Source of the DNA: Porphyromonadaceae bacterium UBA7042 | GTDB taxonomy: Bacteria > Bacteroidota > Bacteroidia > Bacteroidales > Muribaculaceae | Length of the DNA: 34,325 nt | Assembly (NCBI GenBank): GCA_002494015.1 | Contig: DLAR01000063.1 | Coordinates: 1 to 34,325, forward strand | Direction: 5' to 3' | Shown here: one piece after another, positions 25,630-33,662 of the stretch | How the letters are laid out: each line of letters begins with the position of its first letter | Position numbering within the stretch: the first letter of the stretch is position 1 | Translations under genes and position numbers: made by a program | The notes under the pieces: generated by a model | What the model was told of the DNA's origin: nothing | What the model saw: only the letters and a program-made list of their open reading frames with translations | Databases searched by the model: none

Positions 25630-27219
25630 TCAGAAAGCCAGACGGGAGTTCTTGGCTTGGGAGAGGATGTTGCCCTGCTCGTCGGTCACTTCGATGTCAT
25701 AGACAATAGTGCCGTGGAACGTGACGGGGAGGTTGAGTATGTCGTAGGGGACGTCGAGGGTCAGCGAGAAATGGGTTCCGTTGCTCGAAATGGTTTTGTC
25801 CTTGGCCACGACGATTGGTTTCCCTTCGGCATCGAGCAGCGGGGTCGTGCCGTCGCTTTCATAGAACTTGGCCGCTACAGTGATGGTGCGGTTGGCGAGG
25901 TTGAGGGCATCAATGCTGTTGCGGATGCACACGCCCACTACCCCGGGGGCGATTTCGGTATTGGTGAAGGGCATGATCTCGGTCAGGTCGGCGGTGCCTT
26001 GCACGGGTGCTTGGTCGATGGTGATGCGCACCTCTTTGTAGCCGATTTCCTTGTTCCCGGCGCGCACACTCATGTAGTCGCGGCGGTAGTTGCCTGTATC
26101 GTTGGGGTCGCAGACGATGGTAAATCCTGTGCGGGTCTGATTGACGACCTTGCAGAATGTCGGGACACCCCATGCGGTCCAGTCCTCGGCATCGGTGTTC
26201 ACGGCAAATTTCTGTTGTCCGCCGGCAGGGGGGAACTCGACGTTGAGAGCTTCTTGGCCGTCAACCTTGAGATACTCGGCCTCTCCGGCTTTGCGCTGGA
26301 AACGCAGGTTGGCGGTGAAGACGAGGTTGCTGTTTTCCCAGATTTCCATCTGGTAGTTTCCGGGGGGGAAGATGCTGTGGTCGCCGTCGCCGTAACCCGA
26401 GAGGACGACCGTGTTGCCTGTGCCGGGCCGGAACATGCGGGTCGACGAGAATGTGTAGCCACGGTCATTGCCGTTGAGCAGGTTGCCGTCGGGTTTGAAA
26501 ATCTTGACATCGAGGGTTTTTTCCATCGCTTCGGAAGGACCGTTGTAGGTGACCTTGGTAAAGAGATAGCGGATGTCGCTGCTGTAGAGAGGCGCGCCGT
26601 AGTTGGTCAGCGAGGCGTCGGCATTGTCGTCATTGCCTGTGGCAAAGTTGACGGCGGTGATGGTTATGCCGGTATTGACCGGCGGGGCCTGTGCCGGGAT
26701 GTCGATGCCGGTAGGCTCGCCTGCTTGGAACAGTTGGATAGCTACCTCCTTGTTGCCTGAGCGGACACGCATGACTGCCTGACGTGGTTCGGCATCGGGG
26801 TTGGCCGAGGCCATTAGCGACAGCGAGGTTGTCCCCTTGGAGTACTGAATCCATGACGGGGTGAGCAGTACGTCGTAGGTGGGATGGCTGCTGCGGATTT
26901 CGACTGCGCGCGAGCCGCCCTCGCGTGGGAATGTCACCTTGACTTGCGAGCTTTTGCCGTTTACAGTCAGTCGCTCGGTCGTTGCGGCACGTCCGCGCTG
27001 GCATTTCTCGATGCCGATTTTGATGAGGCTGTCGTCAGTCGCAGGGTCGTAGCCGACATCGCCGCTTGCGGAGCGGAATTTTTTTTCGGCACGGCTGTAA
27101 TCGTCGGCAGTTTTTGCAGTCTGAAGTATTTCGTAAGCCTCTTTCAGGGTGTTGTTGAATGCCATCGCACTGAACGATACCAAGATAGCGGCGATAAAGG
27201 TCAGAAGGTATTTTTTCAT
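25630..27219 (-). CDS. Exported protein with two BACON-like domains
   Basis: A 529-residue protein with a signal peptide (MKKYLLTFIAAILVSFSAMA). A short helical region (about 22-75, EAYEILQTAKTADDYSRAEKKFRSA, TPR-like in character) precedes a first BACON-like domain (about 85-167, VKVTFPREGGSRAVEI, TPSWIQYSKG, RSGNKEVAIQLFQAG). A beta-rich middle part follows (about 175-320), then a second BACON-like domain (about 325-417, NVEFPPAGGQQKF, RAGNKEIGYKEVRITIDQAP) and a C-terminal beta domain. BACON domains in Bacteroidetes are thought to bind carbohydrate or mucin. Here the last-gene position in a kinase/phosphatase operon suggests a periplasmic or surface partner of their extracytoplasmic tails. 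That partner role is inference. Confidence 0.72.
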   Translation of the reverse strand: MKKYLLTFIAAILVSFSAMAFNNTLKEAYEILQTAKTADDYSRAEKKFRSASGDVGYDPATDDSLIKIGIEKCQRGRAATTERLTVNGKSSQVKVTFPREGGSRAVEIRSSHPTYDVLLTPSWIQYSKGTTSLSLMASANPDAEPRQAVMRVRSGNKEVAIQLFQAGEPTGIDIPAQAPPVNTGITITAVNFATGNDDNADASLTNYGAPLYSSDIRYLFTKVTYNGPSEAMEKTLDVKIFKPDGNLLNGNDRGYTFSSTRMFRPGTGNTVVLSGYGDGDHSIFPPGNYQMEIWENSNLVFTANLRFQRKAGEAEYLKVDGQEALNVEFPPAGGQQKFAVNTDAEDWTAWGVPTFCKVVNQTRTGFTIVCDPNDTGNYRRDYMSVRAGNKEIGYKEVRITIDQAPVQGTADLTEIMPFTNTEIAPGVVGVCIRNSIDALNLANRTITVAAKFYESDGTTPLLDAEGKPIVVAKDKTISSNGTHFSLTLDVPYDILNLPVTFHGTIVYDIEVTDEQGNILSQAKNSRLAF

Positions 27220-27252
27220 TAGGAACTGGTATTTAAAATGTTATGCTTTGTA

Positions 27253-29025
27253 CTATTCGGCAGCTACTTTGACTATGCCTTCATAGATTACATAGTCTTT
27301 TTGACTTATAGAGAGCTGGTAGGTTCCGAATTTCGGGGCACGGCCGAGGCTGATTGCCACGGAATTGCCGCGTCCTTTTTCAATAGTCACCGATGCTTTG
27401 CCATTGATCGAGGGGGTTCCGTTCTCGGGTGTGAGCGAGTAGGAAAGAGTCACTCCCGGGATGTTTTCGGTGTTAAGGCCGTCATAGCTGACGGTCAGCA
27501 GATTGCTGTTGACAAAGGCATCGGTTATAACCATCATGGCCGCTTTGATGCCTGTCGTTTTGGCGATTCCTTCCAGACCGGCGATAACCTCGGGGCTTGC
27601 CTTGATGCGGGCAGCGGTGAGGTAGTCGGTCAGGCCGCGATGAAGGTCTTCGGCAATTTCCACCTGAGTCTTGGCGCTGCGGAGCCACGCGTCGTGGGCA
27701 ACTTCTATCTTGCCGTTGAGCTGTGAGGCAAGGTCGGTGGTGACGGTGTCTTTAAGGAACTTGTAGTTTGCCGCCATCAGCCTCATTGAGTCAAGTTCGT
27801 TGCGGGCTTTGAACAGGGCCGGGATGTTGGTCTGGCTGCCGTTGGCTGTGTTGTTGGTACACAGCAACCGGAGGGTGTTGTAATGTTCCTGTACGGCGCG
27901 TTCGTCGTCACTGGTCTCGGTGCCGTCGGCGAGGAAGTACCATGCCGACGCGCCGATTGCGGCCACGATGCCTGCAATCATCAGGATGCGTACCCATCCG
28001 TTGCTGCCGCCGCTGCCGCTGTTGCGAGCCGGACGGGGCGAAAGGTCGCCGCCGTTGCTGTCAGATGCAGCGACGGTCTTTGTCGCGGGAGATTCGTCGT
28101 GGGGAGTGGGTTTGGGGATAGGTTTGGTCTCGTTTTCGCGCGGTTCTTCAACCTCGGGTTGCGAATCCTCCTCTTGTGTGCCGCGGAATTTCTTCCAGTC
28201 GGCCTTTTTGCCGTCAAGCATCATTTTGGAGAAAGTCTCGATTTGGTCGGCGGTAGGACGGTCCCATGTGTCCTTGGCAAGACAGTCGCGCATGATGTTG
28301 TTGAGGTTTTCTGTCCATTTGGACGTATCGACGTCGGGAACTTCGGCTCCGGCGTTGAGCATTCCGCCTCCTTGTCCGCAGAACGGCAGCTCGCCGGTCA
28401 GCATCTCGTAGACTGAGACACCGAGCGACCAGATGTCGCTGGCCTTTACCGCCATAGGGTCTTTCAGGAATCGTTCGGGCCCCATGTAGGCGATAGCGCC
28501 CGAGGTGCTGACGCGCTTGGACTGCTTGCGCAGTGTGGAACGCATCTTGCGGCTGATGCCGAAGTCGGTGATGAGGAAGTTGCCGTGGTCGTCGATGAGG
28601 ATGTTTTCGGGTTTGATGTCCTGATGAATAATCGGGGTTTCAAGGCCGTGGAGGAAAGCGAGGCCGCTTGCCACGTCGTGGAGGAATTTCCATGCTGTGC
28701 GCTCGTCGGTGACGTTTCCGGCAAGGGCGGTTGCAGAACCACGAGAGCAGTATTTCATGATGAGGAACGGGCGGCGTTCCCACACGCTGTAATACTGCGA
28801 TGTCAGCAAGTACTGGTGGTTGAGGTCGTAGGCGACTTTGTATTCATCCTCAAACTCTTTCTGACCCTTGTTGTCGAGCGAGATATAGAGCTTGATGGCT
28901 ACGTCAATGTCGAGCACGTTGTCATGTGCGAGCCACACCTCGCCGAAACTACCGCTTCCCTTGAACTCTACGAGGGTATATCGGTCGGCGATGACGGTGC
29001 CTTTGGCTAATTCGGGATTGTTCAT
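27253..29025 (-). CDS. Membrane-anchored eukaryotic-like Ser/Thr protein kinase
   Basis: A 590-residue protein. The cytoplasmic kinase domain (about residues 14-280) has the glycine loop GSGSFGEVW (23-31), ATP-site K45, probable helix-C E61, catalytic D136 in HQDIKPEN, metal-binding D154 in DFG, and GPE (182-184) in place of APE. The catalytic loop has HQD instead of HRD, so it is a non-RD kinase and may not need activation-loop phosphorylation. A Pro/Glu-rich linker (about 283-340), one transmembrane helix (about 345-365) and a roughly 225-residue extracytoplasmic domain follow, the latter helical then beta-rich at the end. It starts 21 bases after the phosphatase gene. Substrates are unknown; the FHA proteins of the same operon are natural candidates for reading its phosphothreonine marks. 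Confidence 0.9.
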   Translation of the reverse strand: MNNPELAKGTVIADRYTLVEFKGSGSFGEVWLAHDNVLDIDVAIKLYISLDNKGQKEFEDEYKVAYDLNHQYLLTSQYYSVWERRPFLIMKYCSRGSATALAGNVTDERTAWKFLHDVASGLAFLHGLETPIIHQDIKPENILIDDHGNFLITDFGISRKMRSTLRKQSKRVSTSGAIAYMGPERFLKDPMAVKASDIWSLGVSVYEMLTGELPFCGQGGGMLNAGAEVPDVDTSKWTENLNNIMRDCLAKDTWDRPTADQIETFSKMMLDGKKADWKKFRGTQEEDSQPEVEEPRENETKPIPKPTPHDESPATKTVAASDSNGGDLSPRPARNSGSGGSNGWVRILMIAGIVAAIGASAWYFLADGTETSDDERAVQEHYNTLRLLCTNNTANGSQTNIPALFKARNELDSMRLMAANYKFLKDTVTTDLASQLNGKIEVAHDAWLRSAKTQVEIAEDLHRGLTDYLTAARIKASPEVIAGLEGIAKTTGIKAAMMVITDAFVNSNLLTVSYDGLNTENIPGVTLSYSLTPENGTPSINGKASVTIEKGRGNSVAISLGRAPKFGTYQLSISQKDYVIYEGIVKVAAE

Positions 29026-29046
29026 ATATATCGTTAGTTCTGTTTT

Positions 29047-30795
29047 TTATTTGTTAATCGCGTCTTTGAGAGCATCGGTATCGGCGGAATTGGCTTTCGA
29101 TTTGTTATAACTGTCGGTTATTTCTTGAATTTCCTTACCCCATCTTCCTGTAATCTTGCCGGTGCCTTTGTCGGTTGCATTTTCGAGAATGTCTTTTTCA
29201 ACTTGGTTGCACTTGTTTACTAAGACGGGATACCGTTGCACGTCTTTTTTCAGTTGGCGTATTTGTTTGAGGTAGTTGTGGTTTTGGTTCCAAGCAAAAG
29301 CATCAATGCCTAAAGTCCCTTCTTTTTTTGCTTTTATAATGTCATTGTACAGCGGGGTGACTTTTCCTTTCCATTCAGGGACTTCGGTGATGATAGGTTC
29401 GAGATAACCGATTGCGGTGCGTTTCCACGACACTTTCATTGCGGCATCTAATGCGGGGTTGCCGGCCGTCGGGTTGGCGGCAGTTTCGGTCTTTCCGTTC
29501 TGCACCGGTGTCTGAGTCGGTTTGGAAGGCCGTGAGTCGTCGGCTGCCGCGCCTGCAATCTGTGTCTCGGGTGTTTCCGTGAGCCGGTCAATGGGTGTGA
29601 CGGGGGTGTTGTCATTTCCGCCCGAGAACGCGATAACGAGAATGGCGGCAATAATAAAGACTATGCCTATCGATGCATAGACGAGTGTGCGCGGGTTGAC
29701 GGATGCGCCTTTTGTGCCATTCTTGCCGCTGTCAGGGGCAGTGATGCCCGCTGCCGGGATTTTTTTCGCGGCAGCTCCGGGACGTTTGGACGGGGTGGAG
29801 TGGTGTGATGCCGGGGTAGCGGGCGGCATGACAGGCCGTGGCGCGGGTTGCTGAGGCTTTTCGGGGACAGGGTCAGGGGCGGGCGCGGCTTTTTTGACAG
29901 CGGCGGGAGCTCCTCCGAGAATCTGACAGAGGATGACGGTTACGTTGTCATACCATCCGGCAGCCTCGGCTGCGGTCCATAGAGCCTCGCGGCACGATGT
30001 CATCGAGTCCTGATGGGCTGCGACGATACTTTGGATATTGTCGCCCGGATAGGGGAGTCCGTTTTCGTCAAATGTGCGGCAGTCGCGGAGAACTCCGCTG
30101 AGGCCGTCGCTGCACACGATGATTATGTCGCCTGTATTTACGGTGTACTGTCGAGACTCGGGCTGTGCGTCTGACGATGGGTCGCCGAGGCTGCGGGTCA
30201 CGATGTTGCCCTGAGGGTGGTCAAATGTCTGCTCATAGGTCAGAATCCCTTTGCGCACGAGGTCTTGGACGTAGGAATGGTCCTCGCTGAGCATCTCGAT
30301 GCCGTTGACGGGGTTGTAGCGGTAGGCGCGGCTGTCGCCAATCCAGCTGACGGTGAGCTCGTCTCCGAGAATCCACACGAGAATCATCGTGGAGCCCATC
30401 TCGGCATGTTCGGGGTTGGCGGCGGCATCGGCTTTGACGCGCCGGTCAGCCTCCTTGATTACATTTTCCATGTAGCGGCGGCGCGAGTCGGGGGTGGCGG
30501 CAGTCTCGGCAGAGACATTGCCGGTTGCGAAAAGGTCGCGGACGGTCGCGATGGCGATTTCCGATGCCACCTCGCCGGCATTCATGCCGCCCATGCCGTC
30601 GGCTACGACGAGGAGGCATCCGAGTGGGCCGAGATTGAGTGTCGCGTCGGCGGTAAAACTGTCGGTGACGCCGTCGGTCAGGTCGGCATCCACGAGAAAG
30701 TTGTCCTCATTGCCGCGCAAAGGGTGCTCGGGATTCAGTTTTCCCGCCGCGTCACTGTAGGCGGCCAAGCGGAAGGTTATATTGGATTCAGCCAT
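29047..30795 (-). CDS. Membrane-anchored PP2C-family Ser/Thr phosphatase
   Basis: A 582-residue protein. The N-terminal PP2C domain (about residues 8-295) shows the metal-binding motifs RGNEDN (27-32), VADGMGG (64-70, D66), GSTMILVWI, WIGDSRAY, VCSDGLSG and a final YDNVTVIL. A Pro/Ala-rich linker (about 300-365) leads to one transmembrane helix (about 369-392). An extracytoplasmic tail follows, with a Thr/Pro-rich stretch and then a Lys-rich helical region (about 450-582). The layout parallels the kinase encoded next (27253-29025), suggesting the two sense or act at the same membrane site. It is separated from the FHA-kinase gene by 45 bases. It probably reverses phosphorylation by the two kinases of the operon (established PP2C-STK pairing in bacteria). 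Confidence 0.9.
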   Translation of the reverse strand: MAESNITFRLAAYSDAAGKLNPEHPLRGNEDNFLVDADLTDGVTDSFTADATLNLGPLGCLLVVADGMGGMNAGEVASEIAIATVRDLFATGNVSAETAATPDSRRRYMENVIKEADRRVKADAAANPEHAEMGSTMILVWILGDELTVSWIGDSRAYRYNPVNGIEMLSEDHSYVQDLVRKGILTYEQTFDHPQGNIVTRSLGDPSSDAQPESRQYTVNTGDIIIVCSDGLSGVLRDCRTFDENGLPYPGDNIQSIVAAHQDSMTSCREALWTAAEAAGWYDNVTVILCQILGGAPAAVKKAAPAPDPVPEKPQQPAPRPVMPPATPASHHSTPSKRPGAAAKKIPAAGITAPDSGKNGTKGASVNPRTLVYASIGIVFIIAAILVIAFSGGNDNTPVTPIDRLTETPETQIAGAAADDSRPSKPTQTPVQNGKTETAANPTAGNPALDAAMKVSWKRTAIGYLEPIITEVPEWKGKVTPLYNDIIKAKKEGTLGIDAFAWNQNHNYLKQIRQLKKDVQRYPVLVNKCNQVEKDILENATDKGTGKITGRWGKEIQEITDSYNKSKANSADTDALKDAINK

Positions 30796-30840
30796 TTTAT
30801 GTCTTGAAAATCTGTGTTAATGTGATGAATGTCAATAGGC

Positions 30841-32223
30841 TCATGCTCCTTCGACTCGGAGCTTGACTTCGCCGATGGATATGATGTCGCCGGGATTTAT
30901 GAAAACCCCTCCGGCATCGATTTCGATGGAGTTGACAAATGTCCCGTTGAGCGAGAAGTTCCATTTGAACGGCGGGCGCGGGTCGGGACAGCGCGCGGTG
31001 CATTTCTTGCAGAAATGGGCGTCGCCGTGGCACATGGCCAGTCCGCACTCGCTGCGCCACTGTCCGTCGCGGATAATCCACCGTCGGGACTGGGCATCGT
31101 GTTCAAGAGTGCAGTGCCGACGCGATACATAGCAGCTTTCGCGCTCGACAAGGGGGATGTGGTTGCCGACCTGAACCGATTCGCGGCCCACATAGACAAT
31201 CGAGTTGCCGTCCTTGATGTAGTCGTTGAGGTTGTAGACGCGACCATATTCCTCGCCCTGCATCACGCGCAGTATCATGCCTCGCGACGTGTCGCGGTTG
31301 AAGATGGGGTTGTGCTTGGGGAGTCCCTTGTCGGCGGGCCGTCCCGGGACGAGGGTGAGCACGTCGTCTACCGTCTGGAGGCGGGTTTTGAAATCGGGGT
31401 CGAGGCATCCTTCAAGCAGCGGGAGCCACGCGTCGGCACCGGGATATTTGGACAGCAGCTCGCGGTCCCATTTTCCCATTTTGCCGTTATATACATAGCG
31501 TGGCACGTCGGCCTCGCTGTCGAGCGGCCCGAAGGGGAGGATGCCCGTCAGCAGCTGGTACATCAGTACGCCGAATGAATATATGTCGGTCGTGGGGAGC
31601 ACCGTGGCGTTGCCGCACTTGGGGTTGATCTGTTCAGGCGGCATGTAGGCGATTGTGCCGAAACGTTCCTTGGGTATCCCCATGAGTCCGCGCTGTGTCA
31701 TGCGGTTGTTCTGGTCTCCCGAGATGCCGAAGTCGGTCAGCACGGCCTCGGTGTCGGTGCGCAGCAGCACGTTGCCCGGTTTCAAGTCGCGGTGGACTTT
31801 TCCGTTGAGGTGGAGGTCACGGAGTCCCATGAGGACGTGTGAGCCTATGATAGAGAGGTTTATCGATGTGCGCGAGGTGGCTTGCAGAAGGTCGCCGCCG
31901 GCACAATATTCCATGACGAAGTAGGCGTTGCCTTTAACGGTGCCTTTGCTGATTGAGCGCACGAGATAGAGGCTCTTGATTAGGCCGGTCTCATATTCGC
32001 GGTCAAAGCGTTTCAACAGGTTGGGACGTTCATCGGCGGGTATTTCCCACAGTTTGAGCAATTTGAGCGCATAAATCTTGCCATCCTTGCCTGAGACTTT
32101 GAACACGCGCCCGAAAGTTCCCTCGCCGATGACGGTTTCGACTTTCCACCGGTGGTCGATGGTGTCGCCGGGTTTGAAATCACACATTTCCACACTTGAC
32201 CCGCTGCTTTTGAAGAAGTCCAT
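30841..32223 (-). CDS. Cytoplasmic Ser/Thr kinase fused to an FHA domain with a Cys-rich insertion
   Basis: A 460-residue soluble protein. The kinase domain (about residues 25-300) has GEGTFGRV (33-40), K54, HRDLKPGN (catalytic D146), DFG (D164) and PPE near GTIAYM; it is a canonical RD kinase. The C-terminal FHA domain (about 315-460) has a GRES strand (phosphate-binding Arg), SRRH (367-370) and NGTFVN (426-431). Between SRRH and NGTFVN lies an insertion with Cys at 393, 398, 405, 408 and 412 plus His 399 and 403, which looks able to bind a zinc ion or other metal. FHA domains bind phosphothreonine, so the protein could dock on its own or its partner kinase's products. It starts four bases after the zinc-ribbon gene stop. 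Confidence 0.9.
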   Translation of the reverse strand: MDFFKSSGSSVEMCDFKPGDTIDHRWKVETVIGEGTFGRVFKVSGKDGKIYALKLLKLWEIPADERPNLLKRFDREYETGLIKSLYLVRSISKGTVKGNAYFVMEYCAGGDLLQATSRTSINLSIIGSHVLMGLRDLHLNGKVHRDLKPGNVLLRTDTEAVLTDFGISGDQNNRMTQRGLMGIPKERFGTIAYMPPEQINPKCGNATVLPTTDIYSFGVLMYQLLTGILPFGPLDSEADVPRYVYNGKMGKWDRELLSKYPGADAWLPLLEGCLDPDFKTRLQTVDDVLTLVPGRPADKGLPKHNPIFNRDTSRGMILRVMQGEEYGRVYNLNDYIKDGNSIVYVGRESVQVGNHIPLVERESCYVSRRHCTLEHDAQSRRWIIRDGQWRSECGLAMCHGDAHFCKKCTARCPDPRPPFKWNFSLNGTFVNSIEIDAGGVFINPGDIISIGEVKLRVEGA

Positions 32224-32227
32224 GACG

Positions 32228-32923
32228 TTATTTTTTAGAATGGAAAGTGAATGATCTGTTGCCCATGACGATAATGTCGCCGTCTTCCAGTTTCATGCGT
32301 CGGGTCACCTTGACGAATGTCGTTGCTGCGGGAGACTGGTTTTCGATGTACCACCGGCCGTTGTCGTTGACGATAACAGCCTGAGCCGCCGGGTCGATGG
32401 TGTTGTTGTCGGGGTCAGTGTTGGCCCGGTTCAGTGTTATCCGGTCGCCTTCCAGTGTCTCGGGTGTGTGACAGCGGTTTTCGTTGATCCACGACTCGCG
32501 TTGCAGGGTCAGCGACGATGCCGCCGGCCGGTTTCCGGTGTTGTCGAGCGGGGTGTGTACGGTCACGGGAGTTTCATGCGGGGTTTCTGTCACCGTGACG
32601 GGGGGTGCGGGTGTGACGGCGGAACCGTCGGCATCGATATACCCCTTGTTGGCTGTTCCGCAACCTGGGCAGCGGCTCAGTTTGCGGCTGACGGGGTAGC
32701 CGCACGAAGGACATGCCGACCATTCGTTGGTCAGCGACGTGGTGCCGCGCTGGCGCGGCGGCTCGGGGTGGGCGACATCCTCTTTACGGTCAACAATCGG
32801 TGGGACGGGCCGGGAGGGCTGGCCATGGCCTGTCGCGACTGTAGGGCGTGTCAGAGGGGCGTTGCACTTGACGCATCTCTTGGCATCGTCATCATTGGGC
32901 CATCCGCAATTTTTACATCTCAT
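32228..32923 (-). CDS. Double zinc-ribbon protein with C-terminal FHA-like domain
   Basis: The start chosen is MRCKNCGWPN at 32923, because the first zinc ribbon begins at residue 3; an in-frame start at 32956 would add an unrelated 11-residue leader. Zinc ribbon 1 has C3, C6, C17, C20. Zinc ribbon 2 has C71, C74, C85, C88 (ACPSCGYPV, RCPGCG). A Pro/Thr-rich linker joins them to a C-terminal beta-domain (about residues 140-231). That domain looks like a degenerate FHA fold (VIVNDNGRWYIENQSPAATTFVKV, LEDGDIIVMGNRSFTF) but lacks a clear SxxH. About 231 residues, no signal peptide, so cytoplasmic. First gene of the phospho-signalling operon. Likely an adaptor linking the kinases to other proteins or nucleic acid; this is inference. 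Confidence 0.8.
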   Translation of the reverse strand: MRCKNCGWPNDDDAKRCVKCNAPLTRPTVATGHGQPSRPVPPIVDRKEDVAHPEPPRQRGTTSLTNEWSACPSCGYPVSRKLSRCPGCGTANKGYIDADGSAVTPAPPVTVTETPHETPVTVHTPLDNTGNRPAASSLTLQRESWINENRCHTPETLEGDRITLNRANTDPDNNTIDPAAQAVIVNDNGRWYIENQSPAATTFVKVTRRMKLEDGDIIVMGNRSFTFHSKK

Positions 32924-33033
32924 AGTTACAATATACGATAATCGCCCGGAAACCACGCGAGGCCCCGGACTTCAGTTTCGATAAAAGGTTATTAAAACAG
33001 CATGCTGAGCGGAAAAAAACCGCTACAATAGTG

Positions 33034-33041
33034 CAAAGATA
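33034..33041 (-). promoter_or_regulatory. Bacteroidetes -7 promoter element (TATCTTTG) of the phospho-signalling operon
   Basis: On the minus strand TATCTTTG lies 111 bases upstream of the zinc-ribbon gene start. A transcript from here would have a leader of about 100 bases beginning with a small hairpin (33008-33012/33020-33024, loop of seven T on the minus strand). A weak TTG lies further upstream; no strong -33 box. Confidence 0.55.
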
Positions 33042-33335
33042 CAAATAATATTCAATCCACAGGCAATTTTGCCGGAAATTAGAGAAATTAGAGTATGTCT
33101 ACTTTTAACTTTATATAATCTTTATGGCTCTTTTCGACTAATTTTTAGAGGTTGTTCAGTCATTATGGATGTCCATAACTCTTTCACAAAATCTAAAAAC
33201 GGATTCGAAAATCTTCTCTAAATCTTAACATAAGTCAATAGTAAATTAGAGATTGCGTTGTTCAATATCAGTTTATATCAGTTGCTATGTATAGATTCAT
33301 AATAAGTCTTTTTAAACTGCGACTATTTTGTTTAG
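33042..33335. other. AT-rich intergenic stretch without a recognisable gene
   Basis: Base composition drops sharply to AT-rich compared with the GC-rich genes on both sides. No reading frame of credible length or composition is present. One small hairpin (TTATGGA-TG-TCCATAA, 33163-33178) is visible. The string AGAGGTTGTT at about 33147 recurs near the window end (about 34310), which could be a degenerate repeat. Confidence 0.5.
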
Positions 33336-33566
33336 AAGTCGAAAAATGATTTCCATGCATTTTCATGCGACGCGTGTGATTCGATTAAAAAACCTCATGA
33401 AAAAGTTGATTCTATTAAGAAATATAATTACATTTGCGGTGGTTGGTTGAAATTAATAAGCGATGCTCAAATAACTGAATTGCAAAAGGCGGCAGTTTAT
33501 TTTGCTCTTTCGACGGCCGCTTACAGTACAAATTATTGGTATGGTAAAGATCAAAATTTAAAATAA
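33336..33566 (+). pseudogene. Start-less reading-frame remnant of an AT-rich gene
   Basis: An open frame of 76 codons runs from just after a TAG (33333-33335) to TAA (33564-33566). It has no in-frame ATG but reads like protein, especially the second half (YNYICGGWLKLISDA, then ELQKAAVYFALSTAAYSTNYWYG). Codon use is AT-rich, unlike its neighbours, suggesting a foreign origin or a decayed gene that lost its 5' part. Family not recognised. A 34-codon ATG-started frame (33346 onward) in another register is less protein-like. Confidence 0.35.
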
Positions 33567-33574
33567 AATATAGT

Positions 33575-33620
33575 ATGGAAGTTGTTGTGTGTCAATTATT
33601 AAACACGCAATAATTTCCAT
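33575..33620 (+). repeat. Strong 18-bp inverted repeat (hairpin)
   Basis: Arms 33575-33592 and 33603-33620 pair along all 18 positions if three G-U wobbles are allowed, with a 10-base loop. It lies eight bases after the stop of the remnant frame and 42 bases before the next start. No T-run follows, so it may be a terminator variant, a leader structure of the next gene, or an element end. Confidence 0.6.
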
Positions 33621-33662
33621 GTTACAGATGGATTAATTGAAAGGGCCGATACATTGATTCTG

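Noticed and set aside
25630..32923. Assignment of the kinase/phosphatase operon to the TerY-phosphorylation triad
   Set aside because: No vWA/TerY protein or tellurite-resistance gene is present; the partners here are FHA, zinc-ribbon and BACON proteins.
33346..33450. Short ATG-started frame inside the AT-rich region
   Set aside because: Only about 34 codons, low complexity, and in a different register from the more protein-like remnant frame.
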